Below are positions 15,767 through 23,453 of a stretch of 38,865 bases of DNA, piece by piece. The stretch spans positions 1 to 38,865 of the forward strand of contig DLAJ01000031.1 in NCBI GenBank assembly GCA_002493905.1, given 5' to 3'. The notes beneath the pieces were generated by a model. The model worked only from the letters and a program-made list of their open reading frames with translations. It was not told the origin of the DNA and ran no database searches. This stretch comes from Lachnospiraceae bacterium UBA7050 (lineage in GTDB: Bacteria; Bacillota; Clostridia; Lachnospirales; Lachnospiraceae). Position numbers and translations under genes: made by a program. Numbering within the stretch: position 1 is the first letter of the stretch; every line of letters begins with the position of its first letter.

Positions 15767-16885
15767 TTATGCAGTCTGTTCCGCTTCCATCTGACGTTCT
15801 TTATTAATTCTGACAGTTTCCTCAAAATCAGCCCGTACTTTGGCAAAACAGCCTAAAATTTTCAGCGAAAACGTTCCGCACTCTCCCTTCATGATCATGT
15901 CATACGCCTCGCCAATTGCATAAGCATCCTTGTAAATCCGCTTGCTGACAAGCGCATCATACACATCCGCAATCGAAACGATCTGTGCCGAGATCGGGAT
16001 TGCCTCTCCCTCCAGCTTATCGGGATAGCCGCGTCCGTCAAAGCGTTCATGGTGATAACGGCATATCTCGTAGCAATACTGCCCATAGGTATCATCCCAG
16101 GCGTCCTTAATATTATTGAGAAGCTCGCTTCCTCTTGTGGTATGCGTCTTCATGATCTCAAACTCTTCCGGCGTCAGCCTGCCCGGCTTTAAGAGAATAT
16201 TATCGGGAATCGCAATTTTTCCGACGTCATGAAGCGCGCTCGCCGACTCGATAATCCGTACTTTTTCCGGTGTCAGGCCATATTCGGGATAATCCTTCAT
16301 AACCTGTTCCGCAAGAATCCTGGTAAACGTCTTAACGCGCTTAATATGGTCTCCGCTCTCTAAATCCCTGCACTCGACGACCGTACCGAGAATATCAATG
16401 ATCTCCTCATTATTCTTTTCCAGCTTTTCCGCCTGCTCTTTCAAAAGCTGGTACTGTTTACGCAGTTCCATTGTCTGCATTTCAACCCGTTCCTCAAGGT
16501 TTTCTTTGTACACGAACAGGTCAACGATATTCTTTACGCGGCGTTTAATAAGCGATGACTCAAACGGCTTTCGGATAAAATCGGAAACGCCATAATCAAA
16601 ACACTTTTCCTCCACGCCTACGGACTGCTCGCTGCTGATGACAAGCACGGGAATCTTCCCCATGAGTCCCCGGTCGCGCATCGCATCCAGAACGGCAAAG
16701 CCGTCCATCTCCGGCATGAGCAGATCAAGCAGTACCACCACGATGTTTAAGTCCTTGCGGTCCAGCAGTTCCAATGCTCTTTTACCGCCGGGTGCCTTGA
16801 TCACATCATATTCTTTCTCAAGAATCTCTTCAAGCAGATCCCTGTTCAGTTCCATATCGTCTACAACAAGTACCTTATTGCGCAT
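15767..16885 (-). CDS. Response regulator with HD-GYP phosphodiesterase output
   Basis: 372 aa: REC domain (1-120) with acidic pocket DD at 9-10, phospho-acceptor Asp54 in VVVLLDLLMPEMDG and Lys in 'FIRKPF'; coiled coil (about 120-165); HD-GYP domain (about 165-340) with HDVGKIAIPDNILLKPG, 'IMKTHTTRGSELL', YHHERFDGRGYP and 'QIVSIADVYDALVSKR'. All expected metal ligands and the GYP motif are present, so cyclic-di-GMP hydrolysis is the likely activity, switched by phosphorylation. No histidine kinase is next to it. GGGAGGAG precedes the ATG. It follows, by 27 nt, a near-copy of its own first half (16913-17395) and ends at a strong terminator. Confidence 0.93.
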   Translation of the reverse strand: MRNKVLVVDDMELNRDLLEEILEKEYDVIKAPGGKRALELLDRKDLNIVVVLLDLLMPEMDGFAVLDAMRDRGLMGKIPVLVISSEQSVGVEEKCFDYGVSDFIRKPFESSLIKRRVKNIVDLFVYKENLEERVEMQTMELRKQYQLLKEQAEKLEKNNEEIIDILGTVVECRDLESGDHIKRVKTFTRILAEQVMKDYPEYGLTPEKVRIIESASALHDVGKIAIPDNILLKPGRLTPEEFEIMKTHTTRGSELLNNIKDAWDDTYGQYCYEICRYHHERFDGRGYPDKLEGEAIPISAQIVSIADVYDALVSKRIYKDAYAIGEAYDMIMKGECGTFSLKILGCFAKVRADFEETVRINKERQMEAEQTA

Positions 16886-16912
16886 GAAACTCCTCCCATT
16901 TATGCACCTTTC

Positions 16913-17395
16913 TTACTTTTTGTCTTTTTCCATTTCTTCCGCCTGTTCTTTTAAGAGACGGTACTGGTTGCACAGCGCCTGCGCCTGTATCTCGACCCGT
17001 TCCTCAAGATGCAGTTTATAGGCAAACAGATCGACAATATTTTTGATACGCCGCCGGATGATCGGCGCTTCAAACGGCTTTCGGATAAAGTCCGATACAC
17101 CCAGTTCGAAACATTTCTCCTCTACGTCGATGGACTGTTCCGCACTGATGACAAGCACGGGAATCTTCCCCATAAGTCCCCGCTCCTTCATCGCATCAAG
17201 AACAGCAAACCCGTCCATTCCCGGCATGAGCAGATCCAACAGTACGACTACAATATTTAAGTCCTCCCGTGCCAGCAGCTCCAACGCTTCCATGCCGCCT
17301 GAGGCCTTGACCACACCGTAATCTTTATCTAAAATCTCCTCCAGCAAATCCCGGTCCATTTCAATATCATCCACTACAAGTACCTTGCCGCGCAT
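16913..17395 (-). CDS. Stand-alone response regulator (REC plus coiled coil), truncated paralogue
   Basis: 160 aa, highly similar along its whole length to residues 1-160 of the HD-GYP regulator downstream: MRGKVLVVDDIEMDRDLLEE, phospho-acceptor Asp54 in VVVLLDLLMPGMDG, 'FIRKPFEAPIIRRRIKNIVDLFAYK' and the coiled coil up to KEQAEEMEKDKK, where it stops with TAA. It therefore has receiver and linker helix but no output domain. Even the ribosome binding region (GCATAAA..GGGGGAG) matches that of its partner, showing tandem duplication. Possible roles: phosphate sink, or heterodimer partner through the shared coiled coil. Promoter at 17465-17493, operator-like repeats at 17510-17548. Confidence 0.88.
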   Translation of the reverse strand: MRGKVLVVDDIEMDRDLLEEILDKDYGVVKASGGMEALELLAREDLNIVVVLLDLLMPGMDGFAVLDAMKERGLMGKIPVLVISAEQSIDVEEKCFELGVSDFIRKPFEAPIIRRRIKNIVDLFAYKLHLEERVEIQAQALCNQYRLLKEQAEEMEKDKK

Positions 17396-17464
17396 AGAAC
17401 TCCCCCTTTATGCATCTTCTTATCTGCCGGAATGCGATGGATATCATTCCGCTTTGTAAATTTC

Positions 17465-17493
17465 ATTGTACCTCATGCTCCATATCAAGTCAA
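17465..17493 (-). promoter_or_regulatory. Promoter of the response-regulator pair
   Basis: Minus-strand -35 TTGACT (17493-17488), exact 17-bp spacer, -10 TACAAT (17470-17465); about 70 bp before the ATG at 17395. Confidence 0.8.
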
Positions 17494-17509
17494 CGGGAAG
17501 ATACGTTTT

Positions 17510-17548
17510 GGAGCCGGTTTGTGGAGCCGGTTTGTGGAGCCGGTTCTT
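17510..17548 (-). repeat. Three 13-bp direct repeats just upstream of the response-regulator promoter
   Basis: Unit GGAGCCGGTTTGT on the plus strand at 17510, 17523 and 17536 (last two bases differ in the third unit). They lie 17-55 bp upstream of the -35 box, the position of activator-binding sites, and in the gap after the carD-like stop codon. Confidence 0.75.
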
Positions 17549-17578
17549 GTAACAGTTCAGCCATATGGCACCGCGGAG

Positions 17579-18097
17579 TCAATCATTGCAATCTTGCGAG
17601 AGCTTCGCGCACTCAGCAATATAGCCGCTCACTTCCTCTTTTGGAATTTTGAGCACGATCGCAAGCTCGCCGTAGAGCTGCTCCTCCGCCTGATGAAAAT
17701 ACCGCTCATCAACAACCGGCACCTTTTTCCCGCTCTGCACGCGCTCTCTTTTCCGCTCATAGAGCGTCTTGATCATTCTGACAAGTTCTTTACAGTCACA
17801 GGTCCGGATTGTCGCCTTATACTGTGCTTCTCTCTCCTTCTCGCTCGCAATCCAGACGGTATTCAGTTTCGGAATCTCTTCAATGAGATCGTCGGCCTCC
17901 TGTTTTGTTAAGATCGGCCGCATGACCGTCTTATTGTTATCGACAGGCGCATAAATCACCTGCTCTCTCTGATATGCCGGACGCAGTGTGTAATACTGCC
18001 GGTTTCTGTCCGCAACCGGAACCTTAGGCGTTCCGACCTCCGCAACCCTGCAAACACCGTGATTTCCATACACGATCAAATCATCAACCTGATACAT
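17579..18097 (-). CDS. CarD/CdnL-family transcriptional regulator
   Basis: About 172 aa. The N-terminal RNA polymerase-interaction domain is seen in MYQVDDLIVYGNHGVCRVAEVG and 'YYTLRPAYQREQVIYAPVDNN', the Tudor-like fold shared with TRCF. The remaining ~100 residues are helical (EADDLIEEIPKLNTVW, 'ELVRMIKTLYERKRER'), as in CdnL proteins that bind DNA and stabilise open complexes at promoters. The start ATG 18097 matches family N-termini; the longer open frame to 18259 runs through the promoter and is rejected. A single-gene unit upstream of the response-regulator promoter. Confidence 0.88.
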   Translation of the reverse strand: MYQVDDLIVYGNHGVCRVAEVGTPKVPVADRNRQYYTLRPAYQREQVIYAPVDNNKTVMRPILTKQEADDLIEEIPKLNTVWIASEKEREAQYKATIRTCDCKELVRMIKTLYERKRERVQSGKKVPVVDERYFHQAEEQLYGELAIVLKIPKEEVSGYIAECAKLSQDCND

Positions 18098-18169
18098 TTT
18101 TCTCACTTTTCCTTTCTGATGCCCCATAACAGAAAACGGGCGCCATATTATTACAGTGCCCCCGACTAT

Positions 18170-18199
18170 ATTGTAACACCCAAGTGAAAAAAATGTCAG
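18170..18199 (-). promoter_or_regulatory. Promoter of the CarD-like gene
   Basis: Minus-strand -35 CTGACA (18199-18194), an 18-bp spacer with a T-run, -10 TACAAT (18175-18170), about 70 bp before the ATG at 18097. The 225-bp gap 18098-18322 shows nothing else convincing. Confidence 0.65.
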
Positions 18200-18322
18200 C
18201 ATTGATTCATCGCGCAGCCGATTTTCGGCGAATTGCCGCAGAACGTTCCCGGTATCCATTGTGCAAAATTGCCATAACCAAACCGCCTTTCCTCCGTCTC
18301 ACAGACAGTCCAAAAGCTCCTG

Positions 18323-19129
18323 TCAATCGGACGATAGGAGCACGCGGTCATTGTCAAACTGTTTTCCAGCATTTTTCTGGAACTGCTCCAGCAAATCTGC
18401 AGTCGTCATCGCCGCTTTTTCTCCGCCCTCCACATCCAGCACGATATGCCCGCCGTCCATCATCAGTATCCGGTTTCCCAAATCCAGCGCCTGCTGCATG
18501 TTATGCGTCACCATCAGGCACGTAATCTGCTGTCTTGCAACAATTTCCTTTGTCAATGCAAGAACCTTCCCTGCTGTCGCCGGATCGAGCGCTGCCGTAT
18601 GCTCGTCGAGCAGCAGAATTTTCGGCGTAACCATCGTCGCCATCAAGAGCGTCAGCGCCTGCCTCTGTCCGCCGGAAAGCAGCCCGACCGGCTGTTTCAT
18701 CCGGTCCTCCAGCCCCATGTCAAGCATGGAAAGCTGTTCCCTGAATTTCTTTTTTTCCTGTGATGAAATACGGCTGAAAAATGCATGGCGCGAGCGCCCT
18801 GCCCGAAGATAGGCAAGCGCCATATTTTCTTCTATCGTCATATGGGGCGCCGTACCGAGCAGCGGGTCCTGAAACAGGTGTCCGATCACGCGGCTTCGCA
18901 CATGCTCCCTTGCAAATGTAATGTCCTTCCCGTCTAAGATCACGCTCCCGCTGTCCAGAATAAAACTTCCGGTAATCGCGTTAAACAGTGTTGATTTACC
19001 GGCTCCGTTCGAACCAATGATCGTTGCAAAGTCTCCGGGCTTTAAGTGCAGACTGACGTTTTCAAGCGCTTTTTTTTCATTGACGGTACCCGGATTGAAG
19101 GTTTTACTGATGCTCTCCAGTCTCAGCAT
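18323..19129 (-). CDS. ABC transporter ATP-binding protein (TrpXYZ-type importer)
   Basis: About 268 aa. Walker A GSNGAGKSTLFNAI (about 39-52), Q-loop in 'GHLFQDPLLGTAPHMTIEENMALA', ABC signature LLSGGQRQALTL, Walker B ILLLDEHTAALD and H-loop 'MVTHNMQQAL'. It resembles LivF/LivG-like and TrpZ-type ATPases that pair with PF02653-family permeases. The ATG at 19129 follows the permease stop by one base (TGATATG) with GGAGG upstream, so the two are translationally coupled. Last gene of the run from 25650; no obvious terminator follows. Confidence 0.92.
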   Translation of the reverse strand: MLRLESISKTFNPGTVNEKKALENVSLHLKPGDFATIIGSNGAGKSTLFNAITGSFILDSGSVILDGKDITFAREHVRSRVIGHLFQDPLLGTAPHMTIEENMALAYLRAGRSRHAFFSRISSQEKKKFREQLSMLDMGLEDRMKQPVGLLSGGQRQALTLLMATMVTPKILLLDEHTAALDPATAGKVLALTKEIVARQQITCLMVTHNMQQALDLGNRILMMDGGHIVLDVEGGEKAAMTTADLLEQFQKNAGKQFDNDRVLLSSD

Positions 19130-19130
19130 A

Positions 19131-20078
19131 TCAGCGCACCTCCATTTCTTTTTCCGCCGCAAGCCGCTTTTTTCTGACGGCAAGCCTGAGTTTTAGGTAC
19201 GCCGCTTTTTTCTTCAAATGGGGCGCCGCGATCGCCACCGCCACAATGACTGCAGACACAAGCTTTAAGCACTCCGCAGGCACATGCAGCCTGATTGCCA
19301 ATGCCACAATGATCCGGTATAAGCAGCTTCCTAAGATCACGCCGCACACACGCCGCGCAACACCGCCCTTCCCGATGAGTGTCTCACCAATGATCAGACT
19401 TGCAAGCGCTATCGTCACCATCCCTGTACCAATGTTGATGTCACAGGATTTCTGGTACTGTGCAAGCAGACAGCCAGCCAGCCCCGTCAGCGCGTTTGAC
19501 AGACATAAGCCGACCGTGATCGTAAAAGTCGGGTTAATGCTCGACGCCTTTACCATTGACGAATTATCTCCCGTTGCGCGGATGGAAAGCCCTAAACGGG
19601 TGTTCAGAAACCATGCTAAAAACAAAGCAACAATCAGCACAACGATCAGAATTACAATCACATTGTACCATTCCCCGCCGATTGTGCGCTTGGCAATACG
19701 AAAAATCGTGTCGTAATTAAAAATGTTGACGACTGCAGAAAATTTCATGACCATGATATTGATCGTATAAAGTCCTGTATTGACAATAATTCCCGCGAGA
19801 ATGGATTCCACACCCATTCTCGTCTGAAGGAACGCCGTCACGAAGCCTGCGCAGGCGCCCGCAAAAAGCGCTGCAAAAAGCGCAAGAAACGGATGTCCCG
19901 AAAGCGTTACCATCGCTCCAACAGCGCAGCCTAACGTATAGCAGCCGTCCGTCGTCAGGTCTGCGATATTCAATATAGAAAACGAAATAAACAGTGCAAG
20001 CGCCACCAGTGCATAAATACAGCCCGTCTCTAAGGCGCTGCGAAACAGAGACACCGTAAAAATTGAAGATAGATCCAT
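19131..20078 (-). CDS. ABC transporter permease (BPD/LivH-like, TrpY-type)
   Basis: 315 aa with about eight hydrophobic segments, e.g. 'CIYALVALALFISFSILNIADLTTDGCYTLGCAVGA', 'VIVILIVVLIVALFLAWFLNTRLGLSIRATGDN' and 'GLCLSNALTGLAGCLLAQYQ'. 'NIADLTTDG' and 'GLSIRATGDN' are hallmarks of the branched-chain amino acid/ribose permease family (PF02653), in the subfamily found next to ABC_sub_bind lipoproteins. The C-terminus is basic (KKKAAYLKLRLAVRKKRL). Lies 20 nt after the lipoprotein gene and 1 nt before the ATPase gene. Confidence 0.92.
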   Translation of the reverse strand: MDLSSIFTVSLFRSALETGCIYALVALALFISFSILNIADLTTDGCYTLGCAVGAMVTLSGHPFLALFAALFAGACAGFVTAFLQTRMGVESILAGIIVNTGLYTINIMVMKFSAVVNIFNYDTIFRIAKRTIGGEWYNVIVILIVVLIVALFLAWFLNTRLGLSIRATGDNSSMVKASSINPTFTITVGLCLSNALTGLAGCLLAQYQKSCDINIGTGMVTIALASLIIGETLIGKGGVARRVCGVILGSCLYRIIVALAIRLHVPAECLKLVSAVIVAVAIAAPHLKKKAAYLKLRLAVRKKRLAAEKEMEVR

Positions 20079-20098
20079 TCTCAGACCTTGCCTTTCAT

Positions 20099-21157
20099 TT
20101 ATTCAAACTCTTCTGCAGTCGTTGTCTCAACAAGCTTCGTACACATACCCTCAAAAACGGAATAATCAATGCCGATCGCAGCAGCTGTCTCGGTGTTGAC
20201 CGTCGCAATGCCGCTGTGAAGGATCTGGACAGGCATATCTGCCGGAGAGGCACCGCCCGTTAAAATATCAACCGCCATATCAGCCGTTGCTGTGCCAAGC
20301 TCTACGTAGTCCACGCCATAGCCGCAGAATGCGCCGTTTAAGGCAAAGCTGTCTGCACCGCCATAATGTGCGATGCCCGCATCATTAAATTTTTCAAAAA
20401 TCGCCAGCTCCGCCGTCATGACCGTATTGTCGCTCGGCGTAAATACGGCATCCACACCCTCTGCGACAAGTGCGTCCGCGGCAAGGGAAACCTCCTCGTT
20501 GGTCGTTCCTGTCTTTTCGATATAGGCAATGCTGTGGGCATCCAGATATTCCTTCGCATCCGCAATCGCCTGCGTGGACGAATCCTGTCCCTTATCATAG
20601 AGCAGACCGACATAGTCAATATCCGGGTCCGCCGCCAGCATCAGTTCAAAAATCGCATTGGTATCGAGCGCATCGGACGTTCCGGTGATATTGGCTCCCG
20701 GTGCGTTCATATCTGCGACCAGTCCCGCTCCGACCGGATCGGATACTGCGGAAAACACAACCGGAATCGGATTGTCCTCCGTCGCGTTCTGCATAATGCA
20801 TGCCGCAGGTGTTGCAATCGGAATAATGACGTCCACACCGTCTGCAATCAACTGCTGTGCGATCTGATTGAGCGTTGTGGAATCTGCCTGGCCGTTGTAG
20901 GTATAATCCGCATAGTTGAATGTCACGCCGAGCTCCGCACCTTTTGCATCCAGCTCCTGTTCGATCGCCTTTTCAATCTGGTTTAATGACGCATCATCCA
21001 CATACTGCACGATTCCGACCTTATAGACCGTACCGCCCTGGGAATCCTGTCCACCATCCGCTTTTCCGCACGCTGCCAGTCCTGCTGCCAGTAAAAATGC
21101 AGTCATAAGTACCGCAGCCCTTTTCATTTTTTTTGTTTTCATTCCTCTTGTTTTCAT
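20099..21157 (-). CDS. Substrate-binding lipoprotein, ABC_sub_bind (TrpX-like) family
   Basis: About 352 aa. A lipoprotein signal peptide is clear: basic start, hydrophobic AAVLMTAFLLAAGLAAC with lipobox LAAC, then a Gly/Asp/Gln linker. The mature part matches PF04392: 'YKVGIVQYVDDASLNQIEKAIEQ', 'NPIPVVFSAVSDPVGAGLV', 'NITGTSDALD' and 'VDYVGLLYD'. Relatives bind tryptophan or other aromatic/amino acid ligands, but the ligand here cannot be read from sequence. The start ATG 21157 has GAGGAG about 8 nt upstream; further in-frame ATGs at 21142 and 21127 are possible. It is 19 nt after the AAA+ gene. Confidence 0.9.
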   Translation of the reverse strand: MKTRGMKTKKMKRAAVLMTAFLLAAGLAACGKADGGQDSQGGTVYKVGIVQYVDDASLNQIEKAIEQELDAKGAELGVTFNYADYTYNGQADSTTLNQIAQQLIADGVDVIIPIATPAACIMQNATEDNPIPVVFSAVSDPVGAGLVADMNAPGANITGTSDALDTNAIFELMLAADPDIDYVGLLYDKGQDSSTQAIADAKEYLDAHSIAYIEKTGTTNEEVSLAADALVAEGVDAVFTPSDNTVMTAELAIFEKFNDAGIAHYGGADSFALNGAFCGYGVDYVELGTATADMAVDILTGGASPADMPVQILHSGIATVNTETAAAIGIDYSVFEGMCTKLVETTTAEEFE

Positions 21158-21176
21158 TTTTTCATACTCCTCTTTT

Positions 21177-22574
21177 TTATGATGTGAAATCTTCCAAATC
21201 CTCCGCTTCCAGTTTGGAGAGCAGGGATTTGTCCGCATGCTCCTCATTCACAACGCGCGACGCATGGTTCGCGATGGCGCGCTCCAAAAAATTGCGCACA
21301 TCCCGCGCATTTGCAAAATTATCCGGTTTATTCAAAACGCGCCGCGTAAAAATTTCTTTTGCGCGCACTTTCGCGCCTTCCGACAGCACATACTCCTGTT
21401 TTGCGCACATAGATTCTAAGATGGCAAGCAGCTCGTCGGCACTGTAATCTCCAAAATGAATAAATTTGTTAAAACGGGATTTTAAGCCCGGATTGGAGGA
21501 AAGAAACTCTTCCATCAGATCGGTGTAGCCCGCCACAATCACGACAAATTCACTGCGATGGTCTTCCATTGACTTTAGGAGCGTGTCAACCGCCTCCTGC
21601 CCGAAGTCGCCCTCTCCTTTTCCGACCGTCAGCGTATAGGCTTCATCCACAAAAAGAATGCCGCCAAGCGATTCATCCACAATCTCCAAGACTTTTGCCG
21701 CAGTCTGCCCGATATAGCCTTTGACAAGACCGCCGCGGTCAACCTCCGTGAGCTGCCCTTTCGGCAGCACGCCAATATATTTATAGATCTCGCCAAGCAT
21801 GCGCGCAACCGTCGTCTTGCCGGTTCCCGGGTTTCCCGAAAAAACCATGTGCTTCGAGACGTCGGATACTTTCATTCCCTGCGCTTTTCTCATGTTCTGT
21901 ACTTTGATCAGATTGACAAGGCTGTTGACTTCATGCTTAACTTCGGTCAGACCGACAAGCCCGTTAAACTCTTCCATCAGCTTTTCTAATTTTGCCGCGC
22001 GCTCCTCCTCGGTCTCATCCGGTTCCGTTACGGGTTCGATCGGTTTGATCAGCTTTTCCGCGCCCGTATAAAACACGGCGTATTCTTTCAGAAAATCTTC
22101 TAAGCGCTTGATATAGGCAGTGTACTTCGACATCGTCTCCATGCCGGCATCCTCGTCATATCCTGCCAGCATTGTCTGCCCGAACAGTTTGTAAGTATCG
22201 ACCATAATCTGCGCTTTCTGTTGTTTATACGGGTCCGGCACAATTTTCCGCGCAGCGTCCGCCAGCACTGCGTATTTAATTACGGAGGGAATGCGCTCTT
22301 CAAAATGGTCGTCAATATTTTCACGGTACTTCATGGCGCGCAGATTTTTTGCCTCGGCCTTAATGCCGAGATACTCCGCGATCATGGAAAGCTCACGCTC
22401 CTCAAACTTTCCGTCCGCATCCGCCAGATATACCGCGAATTTCAACAGTTCAAAATGAAAGCTTTCCTTTAAGGAGATTGGTTTTCCGGCTGCGTTTCCC
22501 ACATTTGCATCCGTCATAACCCGACATATTTCATCCACTGTAGCGATCAGCTCTTTTAAGTTCTGCTGCTTCAT
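21177..22574 (-). CDS. TerB-like domain / CbxX-SpoVK-type AAA+ ATPase
   Basis: About 465 aa. The N-terminal half contains a TerB-like helical domain (LLKFAVYLADADGKFEERELSMIAEYLGI, about 43-71), known from tellurite-resistance and stress systems. The C-terminal AAA+ module (about 210-465) has Walker A GNPGTGKTTVARMLG (about 243), Walker B GGILFVDEAYTL (about 303), and an arginine-finger segment 'GLKSRFNKFIHF'; it is closest in style to CbxX/CfxQ and SpoVK. Such ATPases remodel partner proteins. The ATG overlaps the context of the preceding stop (TGACATG). The neighbours suggest a membrane or metal-related client, which is inference only. Confidence 0.88.
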   Translation of the reverse strand: MKQQNLKELIATVDEICRVMTDANVGNAAGKPISLKESFHFELLKFAVYLADADGKFEERELSMIAEYLGIKAEAKNLRAMKYRENIDDHFEERIPSVIKYAVLADAARKIVPDPYKQQKAQIMVDTYKLFGQTMLAGYDEDAGMETMSKYTAYIKRLEDFLKEYAVFYTGAEKLIKPIEPVTEPDETEEERAAKLEKLMEEFNGLVGLTEVKHEVNSLVNLIKVQNMRKAQGMKVSDVSKHMVFSGNPGTGKTTVARMLGEIYKYIGVLPKGQLTEVDRGGLVKGYIGQTAAKVLEIVDESLGGILFVDEAYTLTVGKGEGDFGQEAVDTLLKSMEDHRSEFVVIVAGYTDLMEEFLSSNPGLKSRFNKFIHFGDYSADELLAILESMCAKQEYVLSEGAKVRAKEIFTRRVLNKPDNFANARDVRNFLERAIANHASRVVNEEHADKSLLSKLEAEDLEDFTS

Positions 22575-22575
22575 G

Positions 22576-23451
22576 TCACCGGTTTCCTTTCTGCCGCCTG
22601 TCATCCTGTCCGTCCGCCTTACTGTTGTCAAGCCGCAGTACGAGGCGCTTTAATTCCTCCATGCTGCCCTTAAACCTGCTGGACACCATGCCCGGATTGC
22701 CGCGCACAATCCTCCTGTTAAACAGTCTGCGTCTGGCACTTTCCGAAATTGCCGCCGCCTGCTCTTTACGTTCCAAAAGCCACTGTTCCAGCTGCTCTTT
22801 CCGCTGCTCCCTTTTTTGTTCCGACTCCTGCGCACGCAGGGCATGCTCCATATCCATCCGTTTCTGCCATCGCGCAAGCTCTTCCTTTGCCTTTTCGACT
22901 TCCTGTCTCGCCCTTTCCAGCTTGGAAAGCAGATTGCGCAGCTCGAACGCCGCCCTGAACGAAAGCACAAAATCAATCAACGCGATCGTCCCAATCACGG
23001 ATGCCGCAATGACGGCTGTCCGCTCGGAAAAACCGCAGATAAACTGCTCCACCGGCTTATGCAGCACCCGTGTCAGAAGCAGCGTTAAAAAACCCCATGC
23101 AATAGAAGAAGAAAGGCAGATATGCCCTTTATACTGAAACCTCTGATTCGAATAATCCCAGTACCGCACATGAAAAAGCGCTTCCATGACAGTTCCGGTC
23201 ACAAATTCCAATACAGTCGCCCCTGCAACTCCCGCAAAATAAGTTGCTGCCATATTGTCACGAAACGGAGAGGATACAACAAGCATCATCACCGCGCCGC
23301 TTCCGTAAATCGGCAGCAGCGGTCCGTTCATAAATCCGCGGTTTACAAATCTTCCCTGCTTCCCCGACACGTAGGCGCTTTCAAAACACCATCCAAAAAA
23401 GCAGTAAAAGAAGAAAAACAGCAGCCATTGTGCAATCGTATAATGAACCAT
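22576..23451 (-). CDS. Putative ABC-transporter type IV / CmpB-like membrane protein with coiled-coil tail
   Basis: About 291 aa. The first ~165 residues carry five or so membrane segments and the CmpB-family (PF06541) pattern: 'FFGWCFESAYVSGKQGRFVNRGFMNGPLLPIYGSGA', 'FVTGTVMEALFHVRYWDYSNQRFQYKGHICLSSSIAWG'. Residues ~170-240 are a long charged coiled coil (Arg/Glu/Gln-rich), followed by a basic tail. Function of the family is unknown. ATG 23451 is preferred over 23457 because GGGGG stands 6 nt before it but directly against the other. It overlaps the preceding gene's stop, so expression is coupled to the G3E-like protein. Confidence 0.82.
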   Translation of the reverse strand: MVHYTIAQWLLFFFFYCFFGWCFESAYVSGKQGRFVNRGFMNGPLLPIYGSGAVMMLVVSSPFRDNMAATYFAGVAGATVLEFVTGTVMEALFHVRYWDYSNQRFQYKGHICLSSSIAWGFLTLLLTRVLHKPVEQFICGFSERTAVIAASVIGTIALIDFVLSFRAAFELRNLLSKLERARQEVEKAKEELARWQKRMDMEHALRAQESEQKREQRKEQLEQWLLERKEQAAAISESARRRLFNRRIVRGNPGMVSSRFKGSMEELKRLVLRLDNSKADGQDDRRQKGNR

Positions 23452-23453
23452 AA

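Noticed and set aside
18098..18259. N-terminal extension of the CarD-like protein
   Set aside because: It runs through the -35/-10 promoter at 18170-18199 and has no family similarity; the protein family starts at MYQVDD.
21158..21247. T-box or tryptophan riboswitch before the ABC lipoprotein gene
   Set aside because: Only 19 nt separate it from the previous gene; no T-box sequence or specifier stem is visible.
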